NCBI RefSeq assembly: GCF_008369295.1
Contig: NZ_VOBG01000002.1
Coordinates: 248,001 to 312,000, forward strand
Length of the DNA: 64,000 nt
Source of the DNA: Pseudomonas sp. ANT_H4
GTDB lineage: Bacteria; Pseudomonadota; Gammaproteobacteria; Pseudomonadales; Pseudomonadaceae
Reading direction: 5' to 3'
Below the pieces are notes generated by a model, which was not told the origin of the DNA, searched no databases, and saw only the letters and a list, made by a program, of their open reading frames with translations. Numbering within the stretch: the stretch's first letter is position 1; each line of letters begins with the position of its first letter. This document shows positions 1-13,653 of the stretch, one piece after another. A program made the translations under genes and the position numbers.

Positions 1-1061
1 CGGGCAACACCCTGTACCACATGCTCCGCCACCTGATTTACCTGGTGATCGGTTTGGGCGCGTGCATCGTCACCATGATGATCCCCATCGCCACCTGGCA
101 ACGCCTGGGCTGGCTGATGCTGATCGGTGCCTTCGGCTTGTTGGTGATGGTGATCGTCCCCGGCATTGGCCGCGAAGTGAACGGTTCGATGCGCTGGATC
201 GGTTTCGGTGCGTTTAACGTGCAGCCGTCGGAAATCGCCAAGGTGTTCGTGGTGATCTACCTCGCCGGCTACCTGGTGCGGCGACAGAAGGAAGTGCGCG
301 AAAGCTGGATGGGCTTCTTCAAGCCCTTCATCGTGCTGCTGCCCATGGCCGGCCTGTTGCTGATGGAGCCGGACTTCGGTGCCACCGTGGTGATGATGGG
401 TGCGGCGGCGGCGATGCTGTTCCTGGGTGGAGTGGGCTTGTTCCGCTTTGCCTTGATGGTCGGGCTGGCAGTAGCGGCGGTGACGATCTTGGTTCAGGCG
501 CAACCCTACCGGATGGCCCGTCTGATCACCTTTACCGACCCCTGGTCCGACCAGTTCGGCTCCGGCTACCAGTTGACCCAGGCCTTGATCGCCTTCGGTC
601 GCGGCGAGTGGCTGGGCGTGGGCCTGGGCAACAGCGTGCAGAAACAGTTCTACCTGCCGGAAGCCCACACCGACTTCGTATTCTCGGTCTTGGCCGAAGA
701 GCTGGGCGTGGTTGGCTCCCTGGCTACCGTCGCACTGTTCGTCTTCGTCTGCGTGCGGGCCATGTACATCGGCCTGTGGGCCGAGAAAGCCAAACAGTAT
801 TTCGCCGCTTATGTGGCGTACGGGCTGGCGTTCCTGTGGATCGGCCAGTTCCTGATCAACATCGGCGTGAACGTCGGCCTGTTGCCAACCAAAGGTCTGA
901 CGCTGCCGTTCCTCAGTTATGGCGGTAGTTCGCTGGTTATTTGCTGCGCCTGTCTGGGCTTGTTGCTGCGTATCGAGTGGGAGAGTCGAACCCATTTGGG
1001 CAGTGAGGAGATGGAGTTCAGCGAAAGCGACTTTGCCGAGGAGCCGACCCATGGGCGCTAA
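1..1061 (+). CDS. ftsW: FtsW, septal peptidoglycan polymerase (5' end outside window)
   Basis: FtsW is a SEDS-family glycosyltransferase that polymerises lipid II at the division septum together with FtsI. The frame is open from base 3, and the residues before the first in-window Met (GNTLYHM) already match the family, so the true start lies upstream; about 350 of roughly 400 residues are present. Many hydrophobic membrane segments are visible. Family motifs include GSMRWIGFG, QPSEIAKVF and the C-terminal LPFLSYGGSSL. It overlaps murG by 11 bp in the division and cell-wall cluster, which suggests translational coupling. Confidence 0.96.
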   Translation, partial: GNTLYHMLRHLIYLVIGLGACIVTMMIPIATWQRLGWLMLIGAFGLLVMVIVPGIGREVNGSMRWIGFGAFNVQPSEIAKVFVVIYLAGYLVRRQKEVRESWMGFFKPFIVLLPMAGLLLMEPDFGATVVMMGAAAAMLFLGGVGLFRFALMVGLAVAAVTILVQAQPYRMARLITFTDPWSDQFGSGYQLTQALIAFGRGEWLGVGLGNSVQKQFYLPEAHTDFVFSVLAEELGVVGSLATVALFVFVCVRAMYIGLWAEKAKQYFAAYVAYGLAFLWIGQFLINIGVNVGLLPTKGLTLPFLSYGGSSLVICCACLGLLLRIEWESRTHLGSEEMEFSESDFAEEPTHGR

Positions 1062-2113
1062 CGTGCTGATCATGGCGGGCGGCACCGGCGGCCACGTGTT
1101 TCCGGCGCTGGCCTGTGCCCGTGAATTCCAGTCGCGCGGTTACAGCGTGCATTGGTTGGGGACCCCGCGCGGGATTGAAAATGAATTGGTACCCAATGCC
1201 GGGTTACCGCTGCATTTGATCAACGTCACCGGCCTGCGGGGCAAGGGCAAATTGTCCCTGCTCAAGGCGCCGTTTGTGTTGCTTAAGGCCGTATGGCAAG
1301 CACGCAAGGTGATCCGTGAATTGAAACCGGTCTGCGTGTTGGGCTTTGGCGGTTATGTGACGGGGCCTGGTGGTGTCGCGGCCAAGCTCGCTGGCGTGCC
1401 GGTGATCGTCCACGAACAGAACGCCGTCGCCGGGACTGCAAATCGCCTGTTGGTGCCGTTGGCTGCTCGGGTCTGCGAAGCGTTCCCCAATACCTTTGCT
1501 GCATCGGACAAACGCCGCACCACCGGCAACCCAGTACGTACCGAACTGTTTATGGAAATCTCCCGTCAGGCCCTGGCCGGGCGCAAGGTACATCTGCTGA
1601 TCCTGGGCGGAAGCCTGGGGGCCGAGCCGCTGAATAAATTGCTGCCTGAAGCCCTGTCGCAGCTCCCGGTGGAACTGCGTCCCGAGGTCTTCCATCAGGC
1701 GGGCAAGAATCACGATGAAGTGACCGCTGGGCGTTACCGCGATGCAGGTGTCGAGGCCAACGTACAGCCTTTCATCAAAGACATGGCCCAAGCCTATGGC
1801 TGGGCCGACCTGGTGGTCTGTCGCGCAGGTGCGTTGACCGTCAGTGAACTGGCTGCCGCCGGTCTGCCGTCCTTGCTGGTGCCTTTGCCCCACGCCATCG
1901 ACGATCACCAGACCCGCAACGCCGAATATTTGGCCGGGGAGGGCGCTGCCTTCCTGCTGCCGCAAAGAACGACTGGCGCCGCCGAATTGGCCGCACGCCT
2001 GACCGAGGTTTTGATGCAACCGGAACGACTCAATAGCATGGCGAGCACCGCAAGCCGCCTGGCCAAACCTGATGCAACCCGCAACGTGGTCGATATCTGC
2101 CTGGAGGTGGCCC

Positions 2114-2121
<8 letters not shown>
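1051..2121 (+). CDS. murG: MurG, lipid II-forming N-acetylglucosaminyltransferase
   Basis: MurG transfers GlcNAc from UDP-GlcNAc to lipid I on the inner face of the cytoplasmic membrane, making lipid II. I chose the ATG at 1051 (356 residues) because the protein then begins [15 protein letters not shown], where the glycine-rich loop sits at its normal N-terminal place; the longer open frame upstream is only ftsW read in another frame. The second glycine-rich motif [10 protein letters not shown] and [12 protein letters not shown] are present, as expected for a GT-B fold. It overlaps ftsW by 11 bp and murC by 8 bp. Confidence 0.97.
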
Positions 2122-4536
<2,415 letters not shown>

Positions 4537-4540
4537 GACC

Positions 4541-5407
4541 ATGCAAGGCGCATCGCTTCGACATCAGCAACCCGCTCCCGGCCGCAAGCCGGTGCCGCGT
4601 GGTGCCAGCCGAATGGTGGCTAAAGAGCCGATGTCGGCGCGCCTGCCGAAAGCCAACTTTGGTTTTCTCAAGGCCCTGTTCTGGCCGGTGCTGTTGGTGG
4701 CGTTGGGTTTCGGTACTTATGAAGGTGCCCAGCGTCTGCTGCCTTACGCCGACCGGCCGATCACCAAGATCAGCGTGCAGGGCGACTTGAGCTACATCAG
4801 CCCTCAGGCGGTACAGCAGCGGATTGCGCCCTATGTGAGCGCGAGCTTCTTCACGATCGACCTGGCTGGCATGCGTGCGGAGCTAGAGCAAATGCCCTGG
4901 ATTGCCCACGCCGAAGTGCGTCGAGTGTGGCCGGACCAAGTGACGATTCGCCTGGAAGAGCAACTGCCGGTGGCCCGTTGGGGCGAAGAAGCGCTGTTGA
5001 ATAACCAGGGCCAGGCTTTTAATCCGCGCGAACTGGCCAATTACGAGCACCTGCCGAAGCTGCTCGGGCCACAACGGGCGCAACAACAAGTGATGCAGCA
5101 GTACCAGGCCTTGAGCCAGATGCTGCGGCCACTGGGTTTCTCCATTGCGCGACTGGAATTGCGCGAGCGGGGCAGCTGGTTTTTGACCACCGGGGCAGGC
5201 AGTTCCGGCCCGGGCATCGAGTTGTTACTGGGACGTGACCACTTGGTGGAGAAGATGCGCCGTTTTATCGCCATCTATGACAAGACACTGAAAGAACAGA
5301 TTACGAACATTGCGAGCATCGACCTGCGTTACGCCAACGGCCTTGCCGTTGGCTGGCGTGAACCGGCTGCGCCCACGGCAGCGCAGCCCGCTGTCGCGAA
5401 GAATTAA
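4541..5407 (+). CDS. ftsQ: FtsQ, cell division protein
   Basis: FtsQ is a bitopic divisome protein that recruits FtsB and FtsL and links early and late division proteins. The ATG at 4541 lies 4 bp after the ddlB stop and gives 288 residues. A basic cytoplasmic tail of about 45 residues is followed by one membrane segment ([16 protein letters not shown]) and then a POTRA domain starting near [15 protein letters not shown]. The beta domain covers the rest. The longer in-frame extension upstream lies inside ddlB and was rejected. Confidence 0.95.
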   Translation: MQGASLRHQQPAPGRKPVPRGASRMVAKEPMSARLPKANFGFLKALFWPVLLVALGFGTYEGAQRLLPYADRPITKISVQGDLSYISPQAVQQRIAPYVSASFFTIDLAGMRAELEQMPWIAHAEVRRVWPDQVTIRLEEQLPVARWGEEALLNNQGQAFNPRELANYEHLPKLLGPQRAQQQVMQQYQALSQMLRPLGFSIARLELRERGSWFLTTGAGSSGPGIELLLGRDHLVEKMRRFIAIYDKTLKEQITNIASIDLRYANGLAVGWREPAAPTAAQPAVAKN

Positions 5408-5422
5408 GAAGAGGCAGGACCC

Positions 5423-6682
5423 ATGGCAAACGTGCAAAGCGGCAAAATGATCGTCGGTCTCGATATCGGCACCTCCAAGGTGGTGGCGCTGGTAGGCGAG
5501 GTTGCGGACGACGGCACGCTGGAAATCGTCGGAATCGGCACGCATCCGTCCCGTGGCCTGAAGAAGGGCGTGGTGGTCAACATCGAGTCCACTGTGCAAT
5601 CGATCCAGCGCGCCATCGAAGAAGCGCAGTTGATGGCCGGCTGCCGAATTCACTCGGCGTTCGTCGGTGTTGCCGGCAACCACATCCGCAGCCTGAATTC
5701 CCACGGCATCGTGGCGATTCGCGACCGTGAGGTCAGCGCTGCTGACCTGGAACGGGTACTTGACGCGGCCCAGGCCGTGGCGATCCCGGCCGACCAGCGG
5801 GTGCTGCACACCCTGCCGCAAGACTATGTGATCGACAATCAGGAAGGTGTTCGCGAGCCCCTGGGCATGTCGGGCGTACGTCTGGAAGCCAAGGTCCATG
5901 TAGTCACCTGCGCCGTAAACGCTGCACAGAACATTGAAAAATGCGTGCGCCGCTGCGGCCTGGAAATCGACGACATCATTCTCGAGCAACTGGCCTCCGC
6001 GTATTCGGTCCTGACCGACGACGAAAAAGAACTGGGCGTATGCCTGGTGGACATCGGCGGCGGCACCACCGACATTGCGATCTTTACCGAGGGTGCGATC
6101 CGTCACACCGCAGTGATCCCGATTGCCGGTGACCAGGTGACCAACGATATCGCCATGGCGTTGCGCACACCGACCCAGTACGCCGAAGAAATCAAGATCC
6201 GTTACGCCTGCGCCCTGGCCAAGCTGGCCGGCGCTGGTGAAACCATCAAGGTGCCGAGTGTTGGCGACCGTCCGCCGCGCGAACTGTCGCGCCAGGCGTT
6301 GGCTGAAGTGGTCGAGCCGCGCTACGACGAACTGTTCACCTTGATCCAGGCTGAGCTGCGCCGCAGCGGCTACGAAGATTTGATCCCGGCCGGCATCGTG
6401 CTGACCGGTGGCACCTCGAAGATGGAAGGCGCGGTGGAACTTGCCGAAGAAATCTTCCATATGCCAGTGCGCCTGGGCGTTCCCCATGGCGTCAAGGGCC
6501 TGGGCGACGTGGTGCGCAACCCTATTTATTCCACCGGCGTGGGCTTGCTGTTGTACGGCCTGCAAAAGCAGACCGACGGCATTTCCCTGTCGGGCATTGG
6601 CAGCCGCGAAAGCTACAGCAACGACGAGCCGAAAACGCCGTTGTTCGAGCGCCTGCAAGCCTGGGTGAAAGGTAACTTCTAG
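5423..6682 (+). CDS. ftsA: FtsA, actin-like divisome protein
   Basis: FtsA is an actin-like ATPase that tethers FtsZ to the membrane and signals to the late divisome. It has 419 residues. The phosphate-1 motif (IVGLDIGTSKVVALVGE) is at the N-terminus, the phosphate-2 motif (LVDIGGGTTDIAIF) is in the middle, and GIVLTGGTSKMEGA marks the adenosine motif. The C-terminus (FERLQAWVKGNF) has the form of the membrane-targeting amphipathic helix. It starts 15 bp after ftsQ and is followed by an 85-bp gap before ftsZ. Confidence 0.97.
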   Translation: MANVQSGKMIVGLDIGTSKVVALVGEVADDGTLEIVGIGTHPSRGLKKGVVVNIESTVQSIQRAIEEAQLMAGCRIHSAFVGVAGNHIRSLNSHGIVAIRDREVSAADLERVLDAAQAVAIPADQRVLHTLPQDYVIDNQEGVREPLGMSGVRLEAKVHVVTCAVNAAQNIEKCVRRCGLEIDDIILEQLASAYSVLTDDEKELGVCLVDIGGGTTDIAIFTEGAIRHTAVIPIAGDQVTNDIAMALRTPTQYAEEIKIRYACALAKLAGAGETIKVPSVGDRPPRELSRQALAEVVEPRYDELFTLIQAELRRSGYEDLIPAGIVLTGGTSKMEGAVELAEEIFHMPVRLGVPHGVKGLGDVVRNPIYSTGVGLLLYGLQKQTDGISLSGIGSRESYSNDEPKTPLFERLQAWVKGNF

Positions 6683-6767
6683 ATTTACCGTGACACCGTT
6701 TCACTGTTGTAGATGCATCGATGCAAGTAGTAGGCGAAAAAACTAGAGAAATGAAAGGAGAGGGAAC

Positions 6768-7964
6768 ATGTTCGAACTCGTAGACAACATCCCGCAAAGC
6801 CCGGTCATCAAAGTGATCGGTGTTGGCGGTGGCGGCGGCAACGCAGTCAACCATATGGTCAAGAGCAACATTGAAGGCGTCGAGTTCATCTGCGCCAACA
6901 CTGATGCCCAGGCGCTGAAAAGCATCGGCGCACGCACCATCCTGCAATTGGGCACAGGCGTGACCAAGGGCCTGGGCGCTGGCGCTAATCCGGAAGTCGG
7001 CCGTCAAGCCGCCCTGGAAGACCGTGAGCGTATTGCCGAAGTGCTGCAGGGCACCAACATGGTGTTCATCACCACTGGCATGGGCGGCGGTACCGGTACC
7101 GGTGCTGCACCGATCATTGCCGAAGTGGCCAAGGAAATGGGCATTCTGACTGTCGCGGTTGTGACACGTCCGTTCCCGTTCGAAGGTCGCAAACGCATGC
7201 AGATCGCCGATGAAGGCATTCGTCTGCTGTCCGAAAGCGTCGACTCGTTGATCACTATTCCCAACGAGAAGCTGCTGACCATCCTCGGTAAGGACGCCAG
7301 CTTGCTGTCGGCTTTCGCCAAGGCCGATGACGTACTGGCTGGTGCCGTTCGCGGTATCTCCGACATCATCAAGCGTCCGGGCATGATCAACGTCGACTTT
7401 GCCGACGTACGTACCGTGATGAGCGAAATGGGCATGGCGATGATGGGCACTGGCTGCGCCAGCGGTCCCAACCGTGCACGTGAAGCTACTGAAGCGGCCA
7501 TCCGCAACCCATTGCTGGAAGACGTGAACCTGCAAGGCGCACGCGGCATCCTGGTGAACATCACCGCCGGTCCTGACCTGTCCCTGGGTGAGTACTCCGA
7601 CGTGGGTAGCATCATCGAAGCCTTCGCTTCCGAGCACGCCATGGTCAAGGTCGGTACCGTTATCGATCCAGACATGCGCGATGAACTGCACGTGACCGTA
7701 GTTGCTACCGGCCTGGGTGCAAAAATCGAGAAGCCTGTGAAGGTTATCGACAATACCGTTCATACCGGCCACAACAGCCAGTCGGCTGCCGCTTCTGCGC
7801 CTTCGCGCCAGGAACTGCCGTCGGTGAACTACCGTGACCTGGATCGTCCGACCGTGATGCGCAACCAGGCTCAGGCCGGGGTTGCTGCGTCGACTCGCTT
7901 GAATCCGCAAGATGACCTGGACTACCTGGACATCCCGGCTTTCCTGCGTCGTCAGGCCGATTAA
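6768..7964 (+). CDS. ftsZ: FtsZ, tubulin-like division GTPase
   Basis: FtsZ polymerises with GTP into the Z-ring and acts as the scaffold of the divisome. It has 398 residues. The tubulin signature GGGTGTGAAPI lies about 105 residues in, and the start KVIGVGGGGGNAVNHM is typical. A variable linker leads to the conserved C-terminal peptide DYLDIPAFLRRQAD, which binds FtsA and ZipA. A strong ribosome-binding site (AAAGGAGAGG) precedes the ATG. Confidence 0.98.
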   Translation: MFELVDNIPQSPVIKVIGVGGGGGNAVNHMVKSNIEGVEFICANTDAQALKSIGARTILQLGTGVTKGLGAGANPEVGRQAALEDRERIAEVLQGTNMVFITTGMGGGTGTGAAPIIAEVAKEMGILTVAVVTRPFPFEGRKRMQIADEGIRLLSESVDSLITIPNEKLLTILGKDASLLSAFAKADDVLAGAVRGISDIIKRPGMINVDFADVRTVMSEMGMAMMGTGCASGPNRAREATEAAIRNPLLEDVNLQGARGILVNITAGPDLSLGEYSDVGSIIEAFASEHAMVKVGTVIDPDMRDELHVTVVATGLGAKIEKPVKVIDNTVHTGHNSQSAAASAPSRQELPSVNYRDLDRPTVMRNQAQAGVAASTRLNPQDDLDYLDIPAFLRRQAD

Positions 7965-7995
7965 TGGAATGTATCAGGGCTATGAAGGTGATTGG

Positions 7996-8024
7996 TGTTC
8001 AGCAAAGGTCTGGTCTGCTATTAT
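7996..8024 (+). promoter_or_regulatory. Candidate extended -10 promoter of lpxC
   Basis: In the 112-bp ftsZ-lpxC gap an extended -10 element, TG-C-TATTAT, sits at 8016-8024. A weak -35 (TGTTCA, 7996-8001) lies 17 bp upstream. Extended -10 promoters tolerate poor -35 boxes. This would allow lpxC to be transcribed separately from the division cluster. It is a motif call only. Confidence 0.5.
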
Positions 8025-8040
8025 CGCCAGCCTTTGTTGA

Positions 8041-8988
<948 letters not shown>

Positions 8989-9015
8989 GTAACAACTCTC
9001 TTTCCTTTTGTTTTT

Positions 9016-9043
9016 AAAGGCTGCCTGCGGGTGGCCTTTTTTT
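9016..9043 (+). terminator. Rho-independent terminator after lpxC
   Basis: A short GC-rich hairpin with arms AAAGGC and GCCTTT and extra inner pairing is followed by a run of T residues, 28 bp after the lpxC stop. Its downstream edge touches the stop codon of the convergent diguanylate cyclase gene, so it closes the division cluster transcript. Confidence 0.8.
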
Positions 9044-10544
9044 ACGCCTGCGAATCGGCCTCGACGATACGGTTGCGACCGCCGTGCTTGGCCTCATAGA
9101 GGGCGCGGTCGGCACTGAGCAGCAGTTCTTCCAGCGATGCTGCGCTCCTTTTGTTCCAAGTGCTGAGGCCGATGCTCACGGTTATCGGCTGGGTATCTGC
9201 GGCCAACCGTGGCAAATACTCGATGCTGCTGCGGATATGCTCAGCGATCACCCCTGCACCACTGCTGTCGGTGTGGGGCAGAATCACAGCAAATTCCTCA
9301 CCACCATAGCGGGCGGCCAAATCGGCCGGGCGCCGGATGTTGCTGTCGATCACCTGTGCCACGGCGCGCAAGGCTTCGTCGCCACCTTGATGGCCATGAC
9401 GGTCGTTGAACGCCTTGAAGTGGTCGACGTCGATCATCAGCAACGCCAGGGGTTCGTTGGAGCGTTGCGCGCGCTCCCATTCCAGGCGCAGGCGCTGGTC
9501 AAGCGTGCGGCGGTTGGCCAGGCCGGTGAGGGCATCGGTGGCTGCCAGTTCTGACAGCACGCCTTCGGCGCGGTATCGCCGACGCAGTTCCATGCACAGC
9601 ATCCAGGTCAGCCAGAGCAAGCCGAGACATAGCACGCCAGTTGCGCTGCTGATCAACAGCGCGGCACGTTTCCAGGGGGCGAAGATTTCATCGGACGACA
9701 ACGCGACGGCGACGATCAGCGGCAAGGTGCCGACATTGGAGAAGGTATAGAGGCGCGGGTGGCGGTCGACGCTAGAGATGCCGGTGAAGCTGCCGTTACG
9801 TTCGCGCAATATGCGCGCAACGTTTGGTCGCGCGCTGAGGTCCTTGTCGATCATGTCCTGTTCCAGCAACGGCTGTTGGGCCAACAGAATGCCCTGGTGA
9901 TTAATCAGGTTGATGGTGCTGTTGCTGCCAATATTGAGGCTGTTGAACAACTGGGCGAAGTACGACAGGCGCATGGAGGCTACCGCCACCCCGAGGAATC
10001 GCCCGTCCGAGGCGGACACCCGGCGACTGAAGGCGATGCGCCATTTGTCCTCGCACACACTGCAGGCCATAAAGGGGCGACTGATAAACAGCCCGCTGTC
10101 GGGATTCTGCTGGTGGGTCTGGAAATAGTCGCGGTCGGCGAAGTTGCCGGGCATGGGTGCCAGCAACGAAGAGTCGGCGATCACCTCGCCAGCCTTGTCC
10201 AGCAACAGGATGTCGCCCTTGTACGGCGCTGCCGCTGACCGGTCGAACAGTACCAAATGGCGGATGTTCGCCGACACATCCTGCAAGTCGCTGCGTTCGG
10301 TGGCGGCAATCAGGCCTTTGAGGGACATGTCGTAGAGCTCGACGTTACGCAGCACGTCGGCGTCGATCAGTTGGGTAATGTTACTCGCTGTGCGCTTGGC
10401 CGCCTGCAGGGCGTTGGCGTGTTCGCGAATCAGCAGGATGGTGACGATGGCCACAATCAGCAGGACCGTGAGGCCGCTGCCCAGGATCAACAGGAACTCC
10501 GGGCGGCGGCTAGGACGTGGTAGACGGGCAATGCTTGGGCTCAT
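9042..10544 (-). CDS. Membrane diguanylate cyclase with periplasmic sensor domain (paralogue 1)
   Basis: This is a predicted c-di-GMP synthase. The start at 10544 (500 residues, MSPSIARLP) was chosen because it aligns with the start of the neighbouring paralogue; an in-frame extension to 10625 is possible. A first membrane helix (FLLILGSGLTVLLIVAIVTIL) is followed by a periplasmic region of about 260 residues that looks like a double Cache/PDC sensor, a second helix, and a GGDEF domain. The active-site motif is GGEEF, and an RPAD inhibitory site five residues before it predicts product feedback. The ligand is unknown. It is about 87 bp downstream of its paralogue on the same strand. Confidence 0.9.
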   Translation of the reverse strand: MSPSIARLPRPSRRPEFLLILGSGLTVLLIVAIVTILLIREHANALQAAKRTASNITQLIDADVLRNVELYDMSLKGLIAATERSDLQDVSANIRHLVLFDRSAAAPYKGDILLLDKAGEVIADSSLLAPMPGNFADRDYFQTHQQNPDSGLFISRPFMACSVCEDKWRIAFSRRVSASDGRFLGVAVASMRLSYFAQLFNSLNIGSNSTINLINHQGILLAQQPLLEQDMIDKDLSARPNVARILRERNGSFTGISSVDRHPRLYTFSNVGTLPLIVAVALSSDEIFAPWKRAALLISSATGVLCLGLLWLTWMLCMELRRRYRAEGVLSELAATDALTGLANRRTLDQRLRLEWERAQRSNEPLALLMIDVDHFKAFNDRHGHQGGDEALRAVAQVIDSNIRRPADLAARYGGEEFAVILPHTDSSGAGVIAEHIRSSIEYLPRLAADTQPITVSIGLSTWNKRSAASLEELLLSADRALYEAKHGGRNRIVEADSQA

Positions 10545-10631
10545 CAGGCGTACTTCTGCTTCGAGGATGCCTTTAGCGTAGTTCCTGATACATGCCCATG
10601 TGTGAACGTTCCTGTTGCATGGCAACGATCA

Positions 10632-12125
10632 TCACAGACCCTGGGCGTCGACGATGCGATTTCGCCCTGTGTGCTTGGCCTCATACAGCGCCCGGTCGGC
10701 ACAGAGCAGCAGTTCTTCCAGAGAGCCATGGCTGTTTTTGTCCGCGACGCTGATGCCGATGCTCACCGTGATCGGCAGGGTATCCCCAGCCACCCGAGGC
10801 AGGTGTTCGACGGCGCTGCGTATATATTCAGCAATGACTCCGGCGCCGTTGCTGTCGGTATGAGGCAGGATCACTGCAAATTCTTCGCCGCCATAACGGG
10901 TAGCCAGGTCAGCGGGGCGCCGCACACTGCTGGCAATGGCCTGGGCCACGTTGCGTAACGCTTCATCGCCGCCCTGATGGCCATGGCGGTCGTTGAAGGA
11001 TTTGAAATGATCGATATCGATCATCAACAGCGCCAGCGGCTCCCCCGAACGTTGCGTGCGATCCCACTCCATACGCAGGCGCTGGTCCAGGGTGCGGCGG
11101 TTGGCCAGGCTCGTCAGGGCATCGGTGGCGGCCAGTTCCGACAGCACTTTTTCGGCGCGGTAACGGCGGCGCAACTCCAGGCGCAACATCCACGTCAGCC
11201 ACAGGAGGCCTACGCACAACACTCCGGTGGCGCCACTGACCAGCAGCGCCGCGCGTTTCCAGGCGGCAAACACGTCCTCGCTGGACAACGCCACGACGAC
11301 GATCAGCGGCAGCCGGCCGACGTTGGTGAAGGTGTACAGGCGAGGTGTGCCGTCGAGGCTGGAGACCCCACTGAAACTGCCGCTGCCTTCGCGCAGCATT
11401 CTTTTAAAGTTTGACCGTGAGCTGAGGTCTTTGTCGATCATGTCGCGTTCCATCAAGGGTTGCTGGGCGAGAAGAATGCCGTTGCTGTTTAGCAGGTTGA
11501 TGGTGCTGCCACTGCCGATCGTGAGGCTGCTGAACAACTGATCAAAATACGCCAGGCGCATGGTGGCCACCGCTACCCCTGAAAACTCGCCATTGACCCC
11601 TTGCACCCTGCGGCTGAACGCGATGCGCCATACCTGCTCGCAGTCGCAGGGGACCTTGAACGGGCGGCTGATAAACAGCCCCGCATCGGTGCTCTGTTGA
11701 TGGATCTGGAAATAATCGTGGTTGGCGAAGTTACGGGGTGTGGGGGTGAGCATCGATGAGTCGGCGGTTACTGCTCCGCTCTTGTCCAACAGGAGGATTT
11801 CGCCCTTGAAGGGGGCTGCCGTTGATTGGTCGAACAGTACCAAGTGACGGATGTCCGCCGACACCTGCGCTAAATCTTTGCGCGACGTAGCCGCGATCAG
11901 GCCTTGCAGGGCCAAGTCATAGAGTTCGACGTTACGCAGCACATCGGCGTTGATCAGTTGGGTGATGTTACTGGCTGAGCGCTTGGCCGCCTGCAGGGCG
12001 CTGGCATGCTCGCGAATCAACAACACAGCGATGATGACGATGATCAGCGTGACGGTGAGGCCACTGCCCAGAATCAGAAAAAGCTCCGGGCGTGCAGGAC
12101 GACTATAGGTAGGGCGTTGATTCAT
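10632..12125 (-). CDS. Membrane diguanylate cyclase with periplasmic sensor domain (paralogue 2)
   Basis: This 497-residue protein has the same architecture as the downstream neighbour and is closely related along its full length: membrane helix, Cache-like periplasmic sensor, second helix and C-terminal GGDEF domain with GGEEF and an RPAD I-site. It is predicted to make c-di-GMP in the cytoplasm in response to a periplasmic signal. The two genes look like a tandem duplication. The sensor regions differ more than the catalytic domains (for example CSVCEDKWRI versus VPCDCEQVWRI), so the two may read different signals. Confidence 0.9.
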   Translation of the reverse strand: MNQRPTYSRPARPELFLILGSGLTVTLIIVIIAVLLIREHASALQAAKRSASNITQLINADVLRNVELYDLALQGLIAATSRKDLAQVSADIRHLVLFDQSTAAPFKGEILLLDKSGAVTADSSMLTPTPRNFANHDYFQIHQQSTDAGLFISRPFKVPCDCEQVWRIAFSRRVQGVNGEFSGVAVATMRLAYFDQLFSSLTIGSGSTINLLNSNGILLAQQPLMERDMIDKDLSSRSNFKRMLREGSGSFSGVSSLDGTPRLYTFTNVGRLPLIVVVALSSEDVFAAWKRAALLVSGATGVLCVGLLWLTWMLRLELRRRYRAEKVLSELAATDALTSLANRRTLDQRLRMEWDRTQRSGEPLALLMIDIDHFKSFNDRHGHQGGDEALRNVAQAIASSVRRPADLATRYGGEEFAVILPHTDSNGAGVIAEYIRSAVEHLPRVAGDTLPITVSIGISVADKNSHGSLEELLLCADRALYEAKHTGRNRIVDAQGL

Positions 12126-12230
12126 CGGACTGACTTCGGCGACGACGATGCTGGCAGTCTAATTCGAAGCCGTGTGAATTAAGTCATTACCGGTGAAAGA
12201 AAGATTAGCGTGGTGGCGCTTTCGGTGGTT

Positions 12231-13553
12231 TCAAAACACATCAATCGGGTAATCCACAATCACCCGGTATTCATCCACGTCCCGGTCCACGGCCGAGTAG
12301 CCGTTGCTGCCACGGTTGGTCGCCCACTGCAGGCGCACGGCCAGATCCTTGGCTTTACCGCCTTGCACCACGTACTTCAAATCGATGTCCCGCTCCCAAT
12401 GCTTGGCGTTCTTGCCATCGGCGCTGTACCAGGAGGCATAGCCACGGCTGTCGGGATCAACCTTGGTCAGGTCGGTCTTGCCGCTGGAGTAGGACACGGC
12501 CGAAGTCAGGCCCGGCAGGCCAAGGCCGACAAAATCGTAGGCGTACTTGAGCTTCCACGAGCGCTCGTTAGGGCCGTTGAAGTCCGAGTATTGCTGGGAG
12601 TTGTCCAGGTATACGCTGTCGCCCTGGGTGATGTAGTCGAACGGCGTATTGCCGTTGACCCGCTGGTAGGCAGCGGTGACGCTGTGATTGCCGACGCCGA
12701 CAGTGAAATGCAGGCTGTAGGTGTTGTTGTCGATATTGCCCAGCAGGGCGTTGCCGGTGTCTTGCGTATGGTAGTAGTGCAAGCCGGGGTTAAGGCTTAC
12801 CAGGTCGTTGACCGCGTAGGTGTAGTCCAGGTCGTAGTAGTACTGGTTCCATACGTCCTTGAGTTCGGAGGCGTAGAGGCTGCTGGTCAACCCAGGAACG
12901 CCGCTCCAGGCCACGCCGGCCCAGTTCAGATGCTGGCTGTCGTCGCCGCCCTGCAATGCGCCATAGCTGGTGCCGATGCGCTGGTGGCCGCTCTGGTTGT
13001 AGAGCTTGGTAAAGCTGGCCTGGCCGCCTTCGATCATCAGCCCGTCGAAGCTGTGGTTGGTCAGGCTCAGGCCACGAAAGGTCTGGGGCAGCATGCGTGT
13101 CATGCCGCCGGCGATCACCGGGTTGTTGAGGAACAGGTCGCCGGCTTTCAACTCGGTGTCGAAGGCGCGCATTTTCAGGGTGCCGCCCGCGGTGGAAAAC
13201 GAGCCGGGTGCCTTGCCGTTGCCGCTGCCGTAAGGGAGGATGCTGGAGCCGTCGGTGCCGCCACCGCCGTCGAGCTTGAGGCCGAGCATAGCGTGGGCAT
13301 CAAGGCCGAAACCGACGGTGCCTTGGGTGTAGCCGGATTCGAAGATGCCGAGAAACCCCTGGCCCCACTCCTTGCTGTCATCGGTGTGAGTGTCGCGACG
13401 GTCGCGGTTCATGTAGTAGTTGCGAGTGTTGATTTTGAAGCTTGAGCCTTCGACGAAACCGTCGGTGGGCGTGGTGTCTGCCGCGTGGGCGAAAGGGACG
13501 ATAGTGGCAGCAATTGCGAGGAATAATGGGGTTAACGTCAGCGAGGTTTTCAC
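12231..13553 (-). CDS. OprD-family outer membrane porin
   Basis: This is a substrate-specific channel for small carboxylates or amino acids, judged by family. I choose the GTG at 13553 (440 residues, starting with Lys-Thr-Ser-Leu) because AAGGAG lies 10 bp before it and a clean signal peptide follows, cleaved after the AHA at about residue 24. A longer TTG start at 13577 would place that ribosome-binding site inside the gene. The mature protein shows the OprD pattern: [17 protein letters not shown], repeated aromatic beta-strands, and a C-terminal [11 protein letters not shown] strand. The substrate cannot be told from sequence. Confidence 0.9.
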   Translation of the reverse strand: MKTSLTLTPLFLAIAATIVPFAHAADTTPTDGFVEGSSFKINTRNYYMNRDRRDTHTDDSKEWGQGFLGIFESGYTQGTVGFGLDAHAMLGLKLDGGGGTDGSSILPYGSGNGKAPGSFSTAGGTLKMRAFDTELKAGDLFLNNPVIAGGMTRMLPQTFRGLSLTNHSFDGLMIEGGQASFTKLYNQSGHQRIGTSYGALQGGDDSQHLNWAGVAWSGVPGLTSSLYASELKDVWNQYYYDLDYTYAVNDLVSLNPGLHYYHTQDTGNALLGNIDNNTYSLHFTVGVGNHSVTAAYQRVNGNTPFDYITQGDSVYLDNSQQYSDFNGPNERSWKLKYAYDFVGLGLPGLTSAVSYSSGKTDLTKVDPDSRGYASWYSADGKNAKHWERDIDLKYVVQGGKAKDLAVRLQWATNRGSNGYSAVDRDVDEYRVIVDYPIDVF

Positions 13554-13623
13554 CTGGTTGGAGCTCCTTTGGGTCAATCGAAACCGGCTAATGTTGTTGG
13601 GTTTGCCTGGCCTTTTTTACGGT

Positions 13624-13653
13624 CAAAAAAAAGCCGCTGAAGTCAGCGGCTTT
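13624..13653 (-). terminator. Strong intrinsic terminator upstream of the porin gene
   Basis: A perfect 10-bp stem (AAGCCGCTGA with TCAGCGGCTT at 13631-13652) is followed on the minus strand by eight T residues. It lies about 215 bp past the stop of the sensor kinase gene and only about 70 bp before the porin start. It may end the pump operon or an unannotated small transcript, or act within the porin leader. Confidence 0.8.
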
